Below are positions 13,301-24,960 of a stretch of 64,000 nt of DNA, in pieces. Every line of letters starts with the position of its first letter. Position 1 is the stretch's first letter. A program made the translations under genes and the position numbers. Location of the stretch: contig NC_061136.1 in assembly GCF_905220365.1 (NCBI RefSeq), forward strand, positions 13,495,702 to 13,559,701, given 5' to 3'. The stretch is from Vanessa cardui (Eukaryota; Arthropoda; Insecta; Lepidoptera; Nymphalidae). The notes beneath the pieces were generated by a model. The model did no database searches, was not told where the DNA came from, and saw nothing but the letters and a program-made list of their open reading frames with translations.

Positions 13301-16300
13301 AATTTAAATGTTATAAATACTTAAAAAAAAGACAAGGAAATAAACTGACAAGGAATGCTGAGAGGCGCCAAGGATGACGTCACAATTGCTAGCCCCCGAG
13401 ATCGAGGAGGAGTGGCTATAAGAATTCAAAGTCGGTACAAAGTCGTATTTGTGTTAGCATTCCATTTAGCTCATCAAGCTATATTTAATGTAGGCGGAGA
13501 TTAACTTGTCAATGGACACACCTCATTCGCTGTCCAGCCGTCACATTAATACACATAAGCCTGTACCATGTTTTATTCAAGGTGATCGTCTGCCGATCCT
13601 ATATACATACGCTTCTTCGCATCCCTTTGAAACTACGACGGTCTTCATATCAAATTGAACTGCAACGGATTCGTCATGTTTAAAGTCGTTCCAAGAAATA
13701 TTCGTAGAACGTAATTGATACAAGTCAGCGAATTCTCGACGTTCGACCTAGGATACGTCTGTGTAGTTTGATACTACTTCCAATGAAACCTATAGTAAAT
13801 GCCCTCCTAAAGTTTACAAATGGGAAATAAACTAAACGGTGAGACATAAACAAAAAATAATTAATTGATATAAAATGACGTAAAATAAGCGAGAAATTAA
13901 TACACGTACAAATCGAAGCGTCGATTGAAGAGTATGCCAGGGACATAGAAGTAATATGACGTCAGAATACGACACTTGGCAAAAACATTAAACATGTTTT
14001 TCGTCTAATAAATCTTATGATACTCACTGATTTGTATTATAAAATTTAAATCCAAACACATCGTCGAAATACTCGAAAGGATTTATTCAGAAAACTTCAA
14101 TGACGGTACCACTATTGAACTATATTTATAAATATAATTTACTACAGAACTTTAACTTGGTGGTAGGGCATTATTCAGATCTAGTCGCACAGACCACTAA
14201 ATCATCAATTATTACACCGCCAAACAGTAACAATTAGTGGTAGTGTTCCGGTTTGAATGGTAAGCGAGCCATGAAATTATAAGCACAAGGGACATTACAT
14301 ATCAGTTCCTCTGGCGGAATTTGTCTGGTGGCTGGAGTCATTAATATTTTAAACTGCCAATGTCATACAATAATAGTAACATGCTCAATCGTACTACATG
14401 TTATAGGCCATAATTAATGACTAAATATAGTATCCACCAATATAAAACTAAATGATTAACGGCAAATAGGTCATCTACCCATATATAAGGGCTCAATTTT
14501 TTGATCGAAAGTGTTCCGACACTCTCAAGGCTAGTATATCAACTTCTTTTGAAATCTGATCTGAATTTTCTTAGGTTTTTAATGACTAGGTGTTCTGGCA
14601 AATAGGTCACCTGTCTTAGACATTCTCACTAAGAAATATCCGCCTTCAATCTTGGGAACAAAGGTGCCCCTTGTGTCTGTAGTCAGTGTCAATCACCCTT
14701 AAAACCGGAAGAACTACAATAAGTTTTGCTAGATAGCAGAATAATATAGGAATCAGATGATAGAATAAGAAAAGTTATGTTTTTGCTTGGAATGCGCTCA
14801 AAGCTGACGAAATAGAAGATTTGTTGCAAGAATTACAAAATTCAACTATCAGCGCCAGTAACTCGGTAACTTATATTAATAGCTCCATTAAAATTAAGTA
14901 TTACAAACAACATTCCTTTCATAGCTATTGATAGTGATGTGTCGAGTACTAGTTTTACTTAGTAACCGAGTACGAATATTTTCTGATTTCTCGATTATAT
15001 TTCTGACAAATCATATAATAGTTTTTACACGAATTACTCCAATTGAGAATAAAGTTCTTTCGAATTTCGAAAATTCGAATACCAATTTAAGATGAAACTA
15101 ACAACTTTGCCACTTAGTTAATGGCTCTCTATACGCTATCTAGACTCAGCACTAAAATCGAGTTTCGCAGTTTAATTTTGTACAAATTACCAATTTTTTA
15201 CCGAGTAAGAAACGAGTACGCTATTCAACTGAGTAAAATTTATCGATCGATAAGTCAAATATGTATATTTCAAGAACGTAGTAGTTTTCGTTTACGAATT
15301 ATGAAAATGTTCAGCTTATCAATCAAAGAAAATATGATTCAATTATATTTAAGTGAATTATCCAAATTATGAAGGAATTAAATACTGAGCAACTTCAGAC
15401 AGACTTTCAATTTCAAATTATGGAAGTATTCGTTAAGTATAATTATTAATAGTAATTTTATAAATTCTAAAGTATCTCTCAGTCAGAGTGTCATCTGATC
15501 ACAACTGAACAGAGACCCGGAATATACGAAAAATTACGAAATTATCGGAAAATAGAACACGATCGCATATGTTAATTAGAAATATACAATTCGAATACAG
15601 AAAACGAAATTATTAATAATTTTGGACGACTGTTTATTGTTCTGAAATCAATCACATGCAAAAATCAAACGGAAGATGCTATCACTGCTCGATTTTGTAT
15701 ATCAAATATAGCTAGCATGATTAGAAAAAGATTTTTTGCGAAAATCTCCCATTTCCTGTCATGTCCTTCGCCAATGTCGCCAACAACAATCTTTTGTTGT
15801 AAAAACAGCTACATGAAACTGTCTCCGCTAATTTTTCTCCATGAATATTTCCCGTAAATAGAACCCCAGTTACGTATATGGTATTCGTGTTGATCTGATC
15901 AACAGTTCAATCGTGACGAGGTTCGCAAACTTAAAATTTTATTAGAGATAAAGAAGCCCTTTCAAACGACGTTAAAATGACGTAACCAAATCCAACTTAA
16001 AAGTTAATAACAACTATTGATATGGCCGCCATCCGCATTTACAGTTTACGTTTATAAAAGCCGGCGTCTTAAAAGAATTCATTTACACTCATTAGTAAGC
16101 CTTGTGGCTAATTTTTAGTTGACGCACAAGATACGATCGGTGAATTATAAAAGCGGCTTATCTGATGATATCACTTTATGTTTCGTAATACAGTTTCCCG
16201 CCAAAGAAGTTCAATTTTCTATGGAAACCATAAACAGTTTTCTTGGTTTAATTAAGTTCATATTAATATGTAACAGTCTAGTAGAACTAGATACTAGTCT

Positions 16301-19300
16301 GTAATACCTGAATAATACTCATCAATAAAGACAAATATAACTTCACGAGGTTTATTTGGAAAAAATACCAGGAGCTAAGTTGGCAATGGAGTTTGTACAG
16401 TGGCTCTACTCTCAACGGTCATGTCAGATTGCAGTACCATTAAATAATAAGAGCAATGGAAAGTACACCTGTGTGAAGAGGCACTGTGGCCTAAATCGTT
16501 CAGGAATGTCACTGTTTAACTTTGATGGTATGTACTGGCCATATTGTCAAATCCAACATTGGTGATACCATTTTCAGCAAGTTTTGGAATTATAATTAAA
16601 TGACATGAACATTGAATGACAATGTCACATTCTGTGACAGCCAATATGTCTAGAAAATCAACAGTAGCAACATTTGAAGACGTCAGATTCGTTTTAATTG
16701 GTCAATGAGTGTTGCTTGAAATTGAAACGTTTGACAGAATACGTTAAACGTTCGCGCTAGGTTACAAGATCAAGATTTTTCAAACAAGACTGCGATGAGT
16801 CACTTAATTTTGGACCAATTGCAAGATTTATAATAAATTTAACGTGATTGAAATATTTAAAAACACACATATCTGTTGTGTTAACAAAATTAGAAATATC
16901 TCATACAACCATTTATCAAATTCTTAGATAAACAAAAATAATCTTAGACATTAATACAAAACTAACCAAAACCTAACGTTACAGATGGTCCTATAGCATT
17001 TTATTTGTACGTAATTAATCACTTCGCTTTTTTATTAATAAGCAAATTAATAATACAAATGAAGATACCGGGTATCACTCATTTCCATTCAATACAAGTC
17101 AGTAGTATTAAATAACATAAAACCCGCGTTTCCTAATTATACAAAACACCATTGATATTAACTTTGATTTAATTAAAGCGAATGACGTAATATTTGTCCA
17201 TCTTTATTTTTATATCGTTTCATACATCCTCAAAAGGCCTCTTACAAGTATTGATAATATAAGAAAACGATATTAATCCGGAATCAAATATATGTATGTG
17301 TCGTGGCGACGACTGACGCACACCAAAGCTATGTATTTTGTCATTTCTCGACTAGCGCCTGAGATATATCAACAATATACCAAACGATGCATCTAAATTA
17401 AGACAAACGACGCAAAATTAGTTATAGGTACTGCAATGAACAGACCATACGCCTGACTATAATTACGAATCTTCATAGACTTTTTTGCCATCGTTATATT
17501 CATGGCATAATTCATCAATAGTTCCAGGAAAACAGTTCGCATCTGATAGCGATATCATTTTACGTTATTTACCCATTAATAATTGTATAGTTCAGTCGGC
17601 GCCAAGGATAAAGACAATTAAGACGAAAACAACAGTCGTTAGTTACAAACGATCACAGACAAGAGATGCTTTCAAATTTGTAAAGGCATTATCGTGATCG
17701 AGAAATGAGCGATCGGCGACACGTCCGCATCGGAGCCGGTGTCGGGGCCGGAGAGTAATAAAGTGAATTTTACCAGTTTCGCAAGAGCCGGCGGCGGGTG
17801 CGACCGGTTCCGTCACAGGTGCCGAGTCAATGGGCCGCTGTGACACAGACGGCGAATAGAATCTAGTAAACAGACGCCATCGCCAGTGAGATCATCGATA
17901 ATTCCGATTTCACGACAAGAGCGAAACGGAAGAAAGTTGTTAAGGATTTCCTTTATTGATTTATCGTTCACGAAAATCGTTCCGAAATTAGGACCGACGA
18001 ACCAATCACTTATAATGGCTACACGAATTCCTAAATTTTTATTTAAGTTATTGGTCACGTTCTAAAAAAACGCTCCCACAATGTCATTTACCAACTCATA
18101 ATACAACTTTTGTGATAATACGACCCATTATGTACCTGGCGGACGTAACGAGATAACCATTCACAAATTCTACAAAGCAACCCAAAAACATGACCAGACT
18201 ACAATAAAACGAGAAAAAACCGATCACGAAAATCGAGTTGAGCTTACGCAGTGCGGCGGTCGTACCTGCGCCGGCGCAGCCGCCCCTCCCCCGGCCCCGC
18301 ACGGCGCGACATGGCGCCGGCGCCAGTCAGCCGACAAGCAATTATGGCTAAATAAATATCGGCCACGCCGCCGCCTCCAACGCAACGTTAACAGCAGATG
18401 GATTCTGCTATATCTAGACGACATCATTAAATGTACTCGTCTCGTAATTCGATAAATTGATGCGGTCGAAATCACCTGGACGCGGATCCCGCGAGCGGAT
18501 ACCGATCGGAGTAGTTTTAATTGGCGAATGTAAGAAAATAAGAGACTGCTTCGATATATTATCGCGTCGATTTACTCACTAACCTTAGGAGCATGAATTT
18601 CGTGGTGATCTTTAATCCGGCTAGTCTCTGGCGTCGCGTCGACGCCTGCGCTCGATAAGATAAGGACCCCCTCCCATCGAGAGCGTTCGGAAAGCGTCGT
18701 GGTGGATAAAAACATTCACAAATAGAGGCCGGCGGCGGCGGCGTGATTGGCGCCGATCCGCAAACACGCTTCGAGCACGTACTACGCTCAGATTGATGTG
18801 CGTGGATTTGTTTTACATTCACTTTTAAGTGCATGCCGAATAACTTCTCCATATGACTCACGTCTACCGAAATACATGCCTGTAAATGTTTTTATCTAAC
18901 TGTACCGAAGGCTTGCAAGTTCGTTTTCGGCATAAATCTTCGAGATTTATAGCCACTGATACAAATAGAAGTCTCTCGAATGTATTATTCGCATGACAGC
19001 CTTAGAATTAAAGCGAGGATGATTATTAATTGCTTAAAATAATATATATCATTTGGCAACCATAAAGACGTATAAATTAAGTGAACCAGGTGCTCGAAAT
19101 ACAGCTATCTTTGATTGACTGTACCTTTTTTACGACACTATGATATGATAAACTAAATAAATTATAAAAAAAGATTCGAATAAATCTTGTAATATACCAC
19201 AAAAATAAAAATAAATTTAAATGTATGTCCTGTTTATATAATAAAACAGTTCATGAATATATTCATTGACGTATTTTTATAAAAAAAAACTGCAAATGCC

Positions 19301-22300
19301 AGTTTTGAAGCGAACATAACCTACGAACGTTTATGCGTTGAATGTGCTTGCAGATTTAGTACGAAAACATGGTTATATTTTTATTTACGAAACTACAGGT
19401 GAAATTTTTCAATATCGTATGATTACCATTCATTCAAATATGTTACCTACATTTAAACGACGGAAAGAAACTGCATTCAGCAGTTAATAATGCGTTTGTT
19501 GAACAATCAAGCTCTTATACCGTATAAGCAACTCGGAGGAACGTCTCAAAGGAATGCCGAGCTTTGAGGCCCGGCGCGTCATCAGTCTGTGGTTCCTGAC
19601 GCGAAAGTTGACAAAAAACTGGCGACGAATAAACGGCGAGACGGCGACGGGGTAAAAAACCGCGCAGGTGAGGTCCAAACATTATGGACCGACCAAGGAG
19701 AGATGTAAATAAAGTTAAATTCGAATCCACCATATACATTGCGACTATATTTAGTAATAATTTATACATGTTCTTAAATAGTATCTTACTTTGTATCCAT
19801 CTGTTAAACCATATATGAAAAAGGTTGTTACCGCGCAGTTTATATATATTTCAATAAATACTACTTCATTTAAATTTGTAGAATTCATATTTTTTTCGTA
19901 CGATCTTTTAGTATACTGGCAATACTAAATGTTTAGCTAGTTGTAAGTACATTAGGTACATGTGTAAGGTAAATATTGAAACATGTGATATATATTATCG
20001 TGTCAATGAAAGTGAAAGTTAATAGAAAAACGTGATACAAGGATGTCTTGATATAAACGTAAAAGAAACGCTACTTAATAAAAACTTGCAAATAATCTAC
20101 GTAATAATTATCCATAAATTTATTTACGCTTTTAAAAAAAACTTTTTAGGCTCATTACTAGTTTTTTGCCTTCTTTAGAGTAATTGTTTTTTTATATGTA
20201 AAAAAAACGAAATGTCTACATGATTATTTCTGGTGGAAATAAATTTTAAGTCGTAGAATTTGCGATATAAGTATTCATATTTGGAACGAAAAGTAATAAT
20301 TAAATTTTTTTTTAATTTCGAATATATATTTCGAATCGAATAGAGTAATTTGAAGACACACAAAAAAAAGCTTAAAAATGATCGTTAACATTATAAACTT
20401 TCTAAAAGGAATGGTGTAAGCCGAACGAATAATTTTTATTTAGTCTAGCCGGTAGGCGCCGACTGAATATGGTTATACCAACTCGCCAAAAAGATAAACA
20501 TTTCAAGTTTTTGTTTATACACAAATTTGTACGGTTTCTGCTTTTTGGTCACAAAAGAACAAACGAGTTGGCTAAAAAATACTGCCTTCATTAATTCGGA
20601 CTCCAAATTAAGCCACAGCAAAAACTTTGCACTTTATATTATTTAATCGTACATGTTCCTATGATTGCATTATCTAGTAAATAAGTTTCCTAGCAATGAA
20701 CACAAGTAAATGTTCGAAGATATAATAACGGCTGTAGTTAAAATTCAATATTTAGCGACTTTCTTCTTAATTAATATGCTATCCGACATTGTCAACACAC
20801 CTACGTACTGTTCCTAAGTACGACCGTAGTACGTGGGCGTGGGCGGCCGTGGGCTGCGCGTGAGTCGATGTCATGGACGTTACGACATTACCCAAAACAA
20901 TTAAAAATGGGGGGTATATCTATTTTTTTTCTACTAATGCTCAATGTTTTGTACGAAACAAGTCAAATAAGTCAAATTATTTAAAGGAAACTAGCTACAC
21001 ATAATTTTTTTGTACAATTTTAACGGTAGATTAATAAAATAAGTATCGATCTATGTTTATAAAATGCAAAAACGCGGAAGTTACTGGTACATTAATCGAG
21101 TATGAACATAGATCTCGGGCGTATTTTTGTTGATTTTATTGACTTCATCTAAATTCAGGAAGGTACAACATTACAAAGGTCGACATTGCGAGGAAACGCA
21201 AGTTTAAATATGTACAAAGGCTGACGGCAACGCCATTGCCTGGCGAATTAAAAAGTTAACGGGCTGCGCGCGCCGGGCGACGCGGCACGGCGGCGCCAGC
21301 GCCGTGACCTTGTCTAGTTATCGCAAACGAGTGACCCTCGCAACGGCAGATTAGGTGCTCGTTACATACTTTACCTACGCCGACGCAATGCCGCGCCCGC
21401 GCCGACCACGCCGGCGCCCAGTAAGACTAATCTGTTTATATACGTCTCTGAATAAAAACAAGATATCAGCAAACGTCGAGCGCACGTATAAAAAAATACG
21501 TCGGGTATTTAAAAAGCAAAAATTAAGTGACCTTTTGTAATTTTGTGAAGAAATACACCACTCGATCTAAGACGACCGCTGATGTCAGTTTCTATAAATA
21601 GATGGCTGAACGCAAATGTTTACAATTCTCTCGGGGGATGGAAATATTACTTGAAGCTCTGACGTTAGTTTATATACAATGTTATCGAGTAATATGGAAA
21701 GCGACGGCGACGGTCGCTCGGTGCGGGCGCAAGATGACGCCATAATCAACGTAACAACACATACAGAAGCAAATATAGTGGCGATAAACTGATACGAGAT
21801 AACGATGTACACTGATATCGATGCAGTCCGCCGCGGGGGCTGCGTGGATAAAACAATGTAACGAAATACGGCCCATCGAGCTAGTGTACACGCTCCTTTA
21901 CTTTGCGAAATCTTAATTAACGACGTCAAGATAAACACAAATAGGTTAGGTCGCGATAAGAGTTCATCACACGACTAACTCTTAAGTTAGAAGCGGCTGT
22001 TTTCCTACTTTCTACGCACGGCTGAGGACGGTTTTTCGAATAGAATCTTCGACACTCGTGCACGACACCAATGCAACGCGAGAACCATTCATTCCAAATC
22101 ACTGTCAACATCGAGCCGGCCATTCACATTTTACGAATTCTTCGTCACGAGGCGAGGGCAGCCGGCTCGCGGCCACGTCTTCGATAACAGGCGCTCACAT
22201 TGCGGCGGATTGAATTCCACAACCGTACACCGAAGCGAACACTGTGTCGACACATGTTTACTTCACTTGTTGCGCGGGTCAACGTCCGTCACGTACCGGG

Positions 22301-22570
22301 TTCGCAGAGGCGGCTGAAGTGGTAGGGGTTGCAGCACTGGTGGTCCGTACAGTGCGGGAGGCGGCGAAGCTCGGTGAGGTCTCGCAGGTCCGGGAAGCGG
22401 AAGGCTCGGGTGACGGCGAGGCGCAGCGCGGGGCCCGAGGGCCCGGGCACGCAGGGCGCGCCGGCGGGCCCCGCGTCCAGCGCGCGCGCCAGCCTCCGCA
22501 GCTGATCGTCGGGCACGGACGGCGCGCCGCCCGCCGCCAGCCGCCGCCGCAACGCGCGTCTCCGGAACAT
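1284..22570 (-). CDS. Dad: Inhibitory SMAD (Smad6/7; Daughters against dpp), 5' part
   Basis: I-Smads block BMP/Dpp signalling by competing for activated type I receptors and by recruiting Smurf ubiquitin ligases. Three minus-strand exons join in one frame, all with phase-1 junctions: 22570-22297, 9957-9904 and, less surely, 1364-1284. Together they give about 136 residues: a reduced MH1 domain, then PPPPYS at once after the MH1 end, then a linker. The order FRFPDLRD, CCNPYHFSRLCEP, ETPPPPYS follows vertebrate Smad6/7, where RLC is also followed within a few residues by ESPPPPYS. R-Smads lack this arrangement. The MH2 domain (usually about 200 residues) is not seen and should lie at coordinates below 1, so the gene is partial. 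Introns of about 12.3 and 8.5 kb would give room for enhancers. Identity is strong from exons 1 and 2; exon 3 is inferred. Confidence 0.86.
1439..1987. mobile_element. Harbinger-like MITE with TAA target duplication
   Basis: Both ends carry near-identical inverted repeats of about 40 bp beginning GGGCCCTCGCCCACGG and continuing into GACTTTTTGTAGC. TAA flanks it at 1436-1438 and 1988-1990. A 3-bp TAA/TTA duplication and GG-starting termini are typical of the PIF/Harbinger class. The interior has repeated ATCGCGACTG and GCGACAG motifs near both ends. No transposase is encoded, so it is non-autonomous. It lies in Dad intron 2. Confidence 0.75.
2691..2751. repeat. Perfect 28-bp inverted repeat (hairpin)
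   Basis: Arms 2691-2718 and 2724-2751 are exact reverse complements around a 5-nt spacer (TACGT). The arm begins AAAAAACGCCGATAATTT. This may be a tiny foldback element or a microhomology-templated inversion product. Confidence 0.85.
3943..4165 (-). mobile_element. SINE-C, tRNA-derived, minus orientation
   Basis: The right end reads, in reverse, as a tRNA-like B box (GGTTCGATTCCCGA), and the left part has the family body (ACATTACTCTGATCCCAATG, reversed). A tail portion of the same family is at 45825-45945. Confidence 0.6.
4807..4842. repeat. Short inverted repeat
   Basis: AACAACTATATTA and TAATATAGTTGTT flank a short spacer (about AGTGAT). It is AT-rich and may be chance or a remnant. Confidence 0.6.
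5105..5240 (+). mobile_element. SINE-B fragment (degenerate)
   Basis: It contains CGCCAAACAGTAAT, TCCGGTTTAATTGGTAA and AAGGGACAGAACA, which match the middle of the SINE-B family with divergence. An open frame across it on the other strand is not a gene. Confidence 0.45.
5931..6125. mobile_element. Foldback element, family of the 36682 copy
   Basis: Outer arms (about 5959-6005 and 6079-6124) pair with few mismatches. An inner pair GTTCGTGGTCAC / GTGACCACGAAC forms a second stem (6009-6020 and 6037-6048). Between the right arms lies GTGCTCGAAACGTCGGGA. The left end, TCTTAAATTTTCGCGATTA, is shared with the element at 36682. No coding capacity. Confidence 0.7.
7630..7745 (-). mobile_element. 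SINE-B fragment
   Basis: GGACCACCTGACGATAAGTG and ATCCTTAAACCGGAACTC match parts of the SINE-B family read from its poly-T side. The middle is deleted. Confidence 0.45.
8955..9175 (-). mobile_element. SINE-B copy (degenerate)
   Basis: It keeps the order of the family: AAGTGGTAACCACTG, GCTACCAACCTTTTGAAC, CACTGACTCTTTACC, AAACCGAAACACAAT, then GGCAGTAGAATAT. It is more diverged than the copies at 35344 and 60051. Confidence 0.5.
9904..9957 (-). CDS. Dad: Dad exon 2: PPxY (Smurf-binding) micro-exon
   Basis: This 54-nt exon is preceded by a TTGTTCCAG acceptor and followed by a GTAATT donor. In phase 1 it reads E-TPPPPYSRIAMDDVKPK, with the first codon split from exon 1. The PPPPYS core is the PPxY ligand for WW domains of Smurf E3 ligases, and in Smad6/7 it directly follows the MH1 end. 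The length is a multiple of three, so skipping it would keep the frame but remove the degradation-recruiting motif. Confidence 0.85.
14155..14330 (+). mobile_element. SINE-B copy (degenerate)
   Basis: It starts with ACTTGGTGGTAGGGC, the usual 5' end of the family, followed by GTGTTCCGGTTTGAATGGTA and CAAGGGACATTACAT. The 3' part is lost. Confidence 0.55.
14590..14720 (-). mobile_element. SINE-B fragment
   Basis: It contains TAGGTCACCTG, CAATCTTGGGAACAA and CACCCTTAAAACCGGAA, matching the poly-T-side orientation of the family. Confidence 0.45.
18319..18333 (+). promoter_or_regulatory. Match to the BMP activating element in Dad intron 1
   Basis: The sequence GGCGCCA-GTCA-GCCG fits GGCGCCA, N4, GNCV exactly. 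It lies about 4 kb inside the 12-kb first intron of Dad, in a GC-rich islet (18235-18380) with a second overlapping GGCGCC at 18313. In Drosophila the AE sites of dad bind the Mad-Medea complex and are antagonised by Brinker. Its presence in the same gene supports function but does not prove it. Confidence 0.5.
22297..22570 (-). CDS. Dad: Dad exon 1: MH1-like domain
   Basis: This exon encodes 91 residues plus one base, starting MFRRRALRRRL, which resembles the MFRTKRS start of Smad7. The C-terminal half has FRFPDLRDLTELRRL and CCNPYHFSRLCEP. C79 and H84 match the last two zinc ligands of the MH1 fold (CxNPYH), and C40 may be another. The N-terminal half is alanine/arginine-rich and GC-rich, so overlapping frames on both strands are also open, but they lack SMAD motifs. 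The exon ends CCC G at a GTACGT donor (22296-22295). I chose the ATG at 22570 because the in-frame triplet just before it is GTG and the protein aligns with Smad7 from MFR. Confidence 0.88.
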
Positions 22571-22575
22571 CACAT
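22568..22575 (-). promoter_or_regulatory. Start-stop upstream ORF overlapping the Dad start codon
   Basis: Reading the minus strand, the octamer ATGTGATG holds an upstream ATG (22575-22573) followed at once by TGA (22572-22570), whose A is the first base of the Dad ATG. The upstream ATG has a purine at -3 (GGCATGT). Such minimal start-stop elements are known to stall or recycle ribosomes in other genes. Whether this one is inside the mRNA depends on the unmapped transcription start. Confidence 0.5.
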
Positions 22576-22800
22576 GCCGCCGCCGGCGTCACGAGTCTCG
22601 CGGTCGCCCGCGCCACGCGCCTGAGCTGCACTGCCGACACGACATCACTCGCCGCGTGCGGCCTCTCGACTGCCGCCCGCCGGGCCGCGCTCGCGGACGC
22701 GGGACGAGCGCCGCCGCCCGGCGCGGTGACGCGGTGACGCGGCCGGAGCGACACCTGCGTGCACCGTTTACCCCGTCGCGCTTGTGCTTTATTTATTTTT
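22571..22800 (-). promoter_or_regulatory. CpG-rich 5' flank and probable promoter/5' UTR of Dad
   Basis: The GC-rich block covering exon 1 continues about 180 bp beyond the start codon and then falls back to AT-rich DNA at about 22780. This profile fits a promoter or 5' leader. I see no clear TATA box at a useful distance and cannot place the transcription start. A further upstream noncoding exon is possible. Confidence 0.45.
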
Positions 22801-24814
22801 TCTTTTAGTGCCCTGTCTCCTGCCGTTCATCTGCCCTTGTCGGCGCCTCTCTTAATCGCTAGATAGCAAACACACGTGTCCGGAAGTTGACTCGCAACGG
22901 ATACCCTTGTTTATGTCTAAGTTACTTTGAATAATTACTACAGTTTCATACACAAATAGGAACAATAGTACCTAATCTGAAATTTACAATTTACCATTTG
23001 ATTAATATTAAGAGATTTTCTTTGGGTGTAGAATTTAGAAAATATATTTTTAAATTTTTTAAAACCATTGCTTTCTAATTTAAATGAAACTTAATAAGGA
23101 TAGTAATTATTCATAAAAACTTAACTTACATAACGATTAACAATTAATAGATTTTATTTTTTTAATTTAAATATGTTTTATTATTTTCATTAAAATTTGC
23201 CATTTCTGATACATAGTTCATGATCAGGCAACACATGCCGGACGGGTGCACGGGTCGCGGGGCGGCGGGGCGCTGGCGCCACCGGCGGCGTCAGGTGTGC
23301 GCGCGTGTGTGCGTGCGGCGCCACCGACACAGGCTACACCAGAACTTCGAACCAATACTTAAGTACGTATTGGGATCTGACTCTGAGAGACAATACTTTA
23401 TTTTGATAATTTAATATACATATTTTTTTTAGTGGGTATAGGTAATGTACCAAAAATATGACGATATCCCAGATAGCGTATATAAATTTGATTGCTAAAT
23501 AAATTAATTACGCTTTTTTAAATTACATTATTCAATATAACTTATGACATTAACATATGTCTAGATATAACAGATTTTGATTTAATTTTTTTTTATGTCA
23601 GTCGATTTTTTTTACTCTGTATTTATTTACAGTTATAATTAGTAACTGGAAAACCCAAGTCGGGATTCGCGTTATACGCGCATGAATGTGATAAATGATA
23701 ATTTGTATGATAAATCTATTAATAAAAAATCTACCTTCTATGTATAAATCTAACTTCTCGTTATTTTACGCCATTTAGCAAAGTCATTAGGCATTTAGAA
23801 AAGACATTTTAGCAATTTGCAAATAGGAAATTTAGCAACATAAACGTAAGTAATTTTTCAGTTCCATCAATGTATAATAATAAACATATTTTGCAAATAT
23901 ATGAAAAATAAAATAGATAAATTAATGAGAGCAGTTCTACAAAAATGTTAGTGTTTGCACATTGGACAGGGAATGCGCGCGGCGAGTGGCGACATGCATC
24001 CAGCTAATAAATAACAGCGCTAGATAACGCCCGACGAATCTTTCACATCTCATACTCAGTACCGAGAGCTGTCCACGGTGTTGCCATCAGCCATTAGCAG
24101 ACTCCCCTCAATATGCTTTCGTATGTTCTAATTTTAAACATTTTTGTGCATCAACATGTTTTTTTTTTTGAAAGGCAATTGTATAACAATCGATTTACGA
24201 ATTTCGAATCTTTATTCCGTTCACGATTTGGATAACAGTCATGTTTATTTAAAAAAAAAAGTTCTATTATGCATTCATTCGCTGTATTTGAATTGTTATT
24301 CAGCCTTTTTTATAAATGTGACGTATTTAAAACCTTCATTTAATATTAAGATCTTATAGTTTTTTAATTGAAAAATGAATTTAATTTGTGAACTAAAGTC
24401 GCTAGCCTCCTTAAAATGTACTTGCTTACCTTCGGGTAATAATTTCTTGAATAAAGGTAATTTTTTTATTTTAAGTTACGATAAGTTAGCTGTTAATTAT
24501 TTTCATTGAGTAAATGAATCAAAACTTAATTGTTCAACTTGATAGCTTAGAATGTTACATTACAAAACCATTGATAGGTAATTGAAATAATACAAAATAT
24601 ACTGTAATTAGGCTCACATTTAATCTTAGAGATTTTTTAACAGATAATAATTAATAAATATAAATTTAATTGCACTATATTGTGGAACCTATTGACCTTT
24701 ATTATATATTATTTCGTCTAACACTGACTGAGATATACGAGTCCCATGGAAGTTACTGATACATACTTACATCTCTGAACAATGAATTAACAAAACCATC
24801 AAATATATATAAAC

Positions 24815-24960
24815 GGAAAGGTGGCTCTATCGATCTGTCGCACTTCCATAATCAAACCACTAAACTGATTTTGATGAAACTTGGAAACCAAGTTCGATTC
24901 ATAGGCTACTCTAGTTCCAAAACGTAAAGAGAAAATGCCGTGGTCGACAATTGTCTAACA
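24815..24960 (+). repeat. Dispersed-repeat fragment
   Basis: CAAACCACTAAACTGATTTT, then GATGAAACTT and CATAGGCTACT form an ordered series that recurs widely in lepidopteran repeats. This copy is short and has no coding capacity, and I cannot assign a class. Confidence 0.4.

Larger units (their letters stand above)
9958..22296. other. Dad intron 1 (about 12.3 kb)
   Basis: No additional coding exon could be supported. It holds SINE-B fragments at 14155-14330 and 14590-14720 and several GC-rich islets: about 10860-10900, 12960-13050, 17700-17830, 18235-18400, 18600-18780, 19545-19680 and 21260-21420. The islet at 18235-18400 contains an AE match. Such islets in a Dad intron may be enhancers. 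The rest is AT-rich with nothing recognisable. Confidence 0.55.

Noticed and set aside
16356..16565. 69-codon plus-strand frame with several cysteines and tryptophans
   Set aside because: I recognise no domain, it is bounded by AT-rich DNA without good splice sites, and it lies in Dad intron 1. It may be an old transposon remnant, but this cannot be shown.
22263..22754. 163-codon open frame on the minus strand, and a 126-codon frame on the plus strand over the same GC-rich block
   Set aside because: Both overlap the Dad first exon in other frames. They are open only because the DNA is GC-rich, and they show Ala/Arg/Pro composition without domains, while the third frame has clear SMAD motifs.
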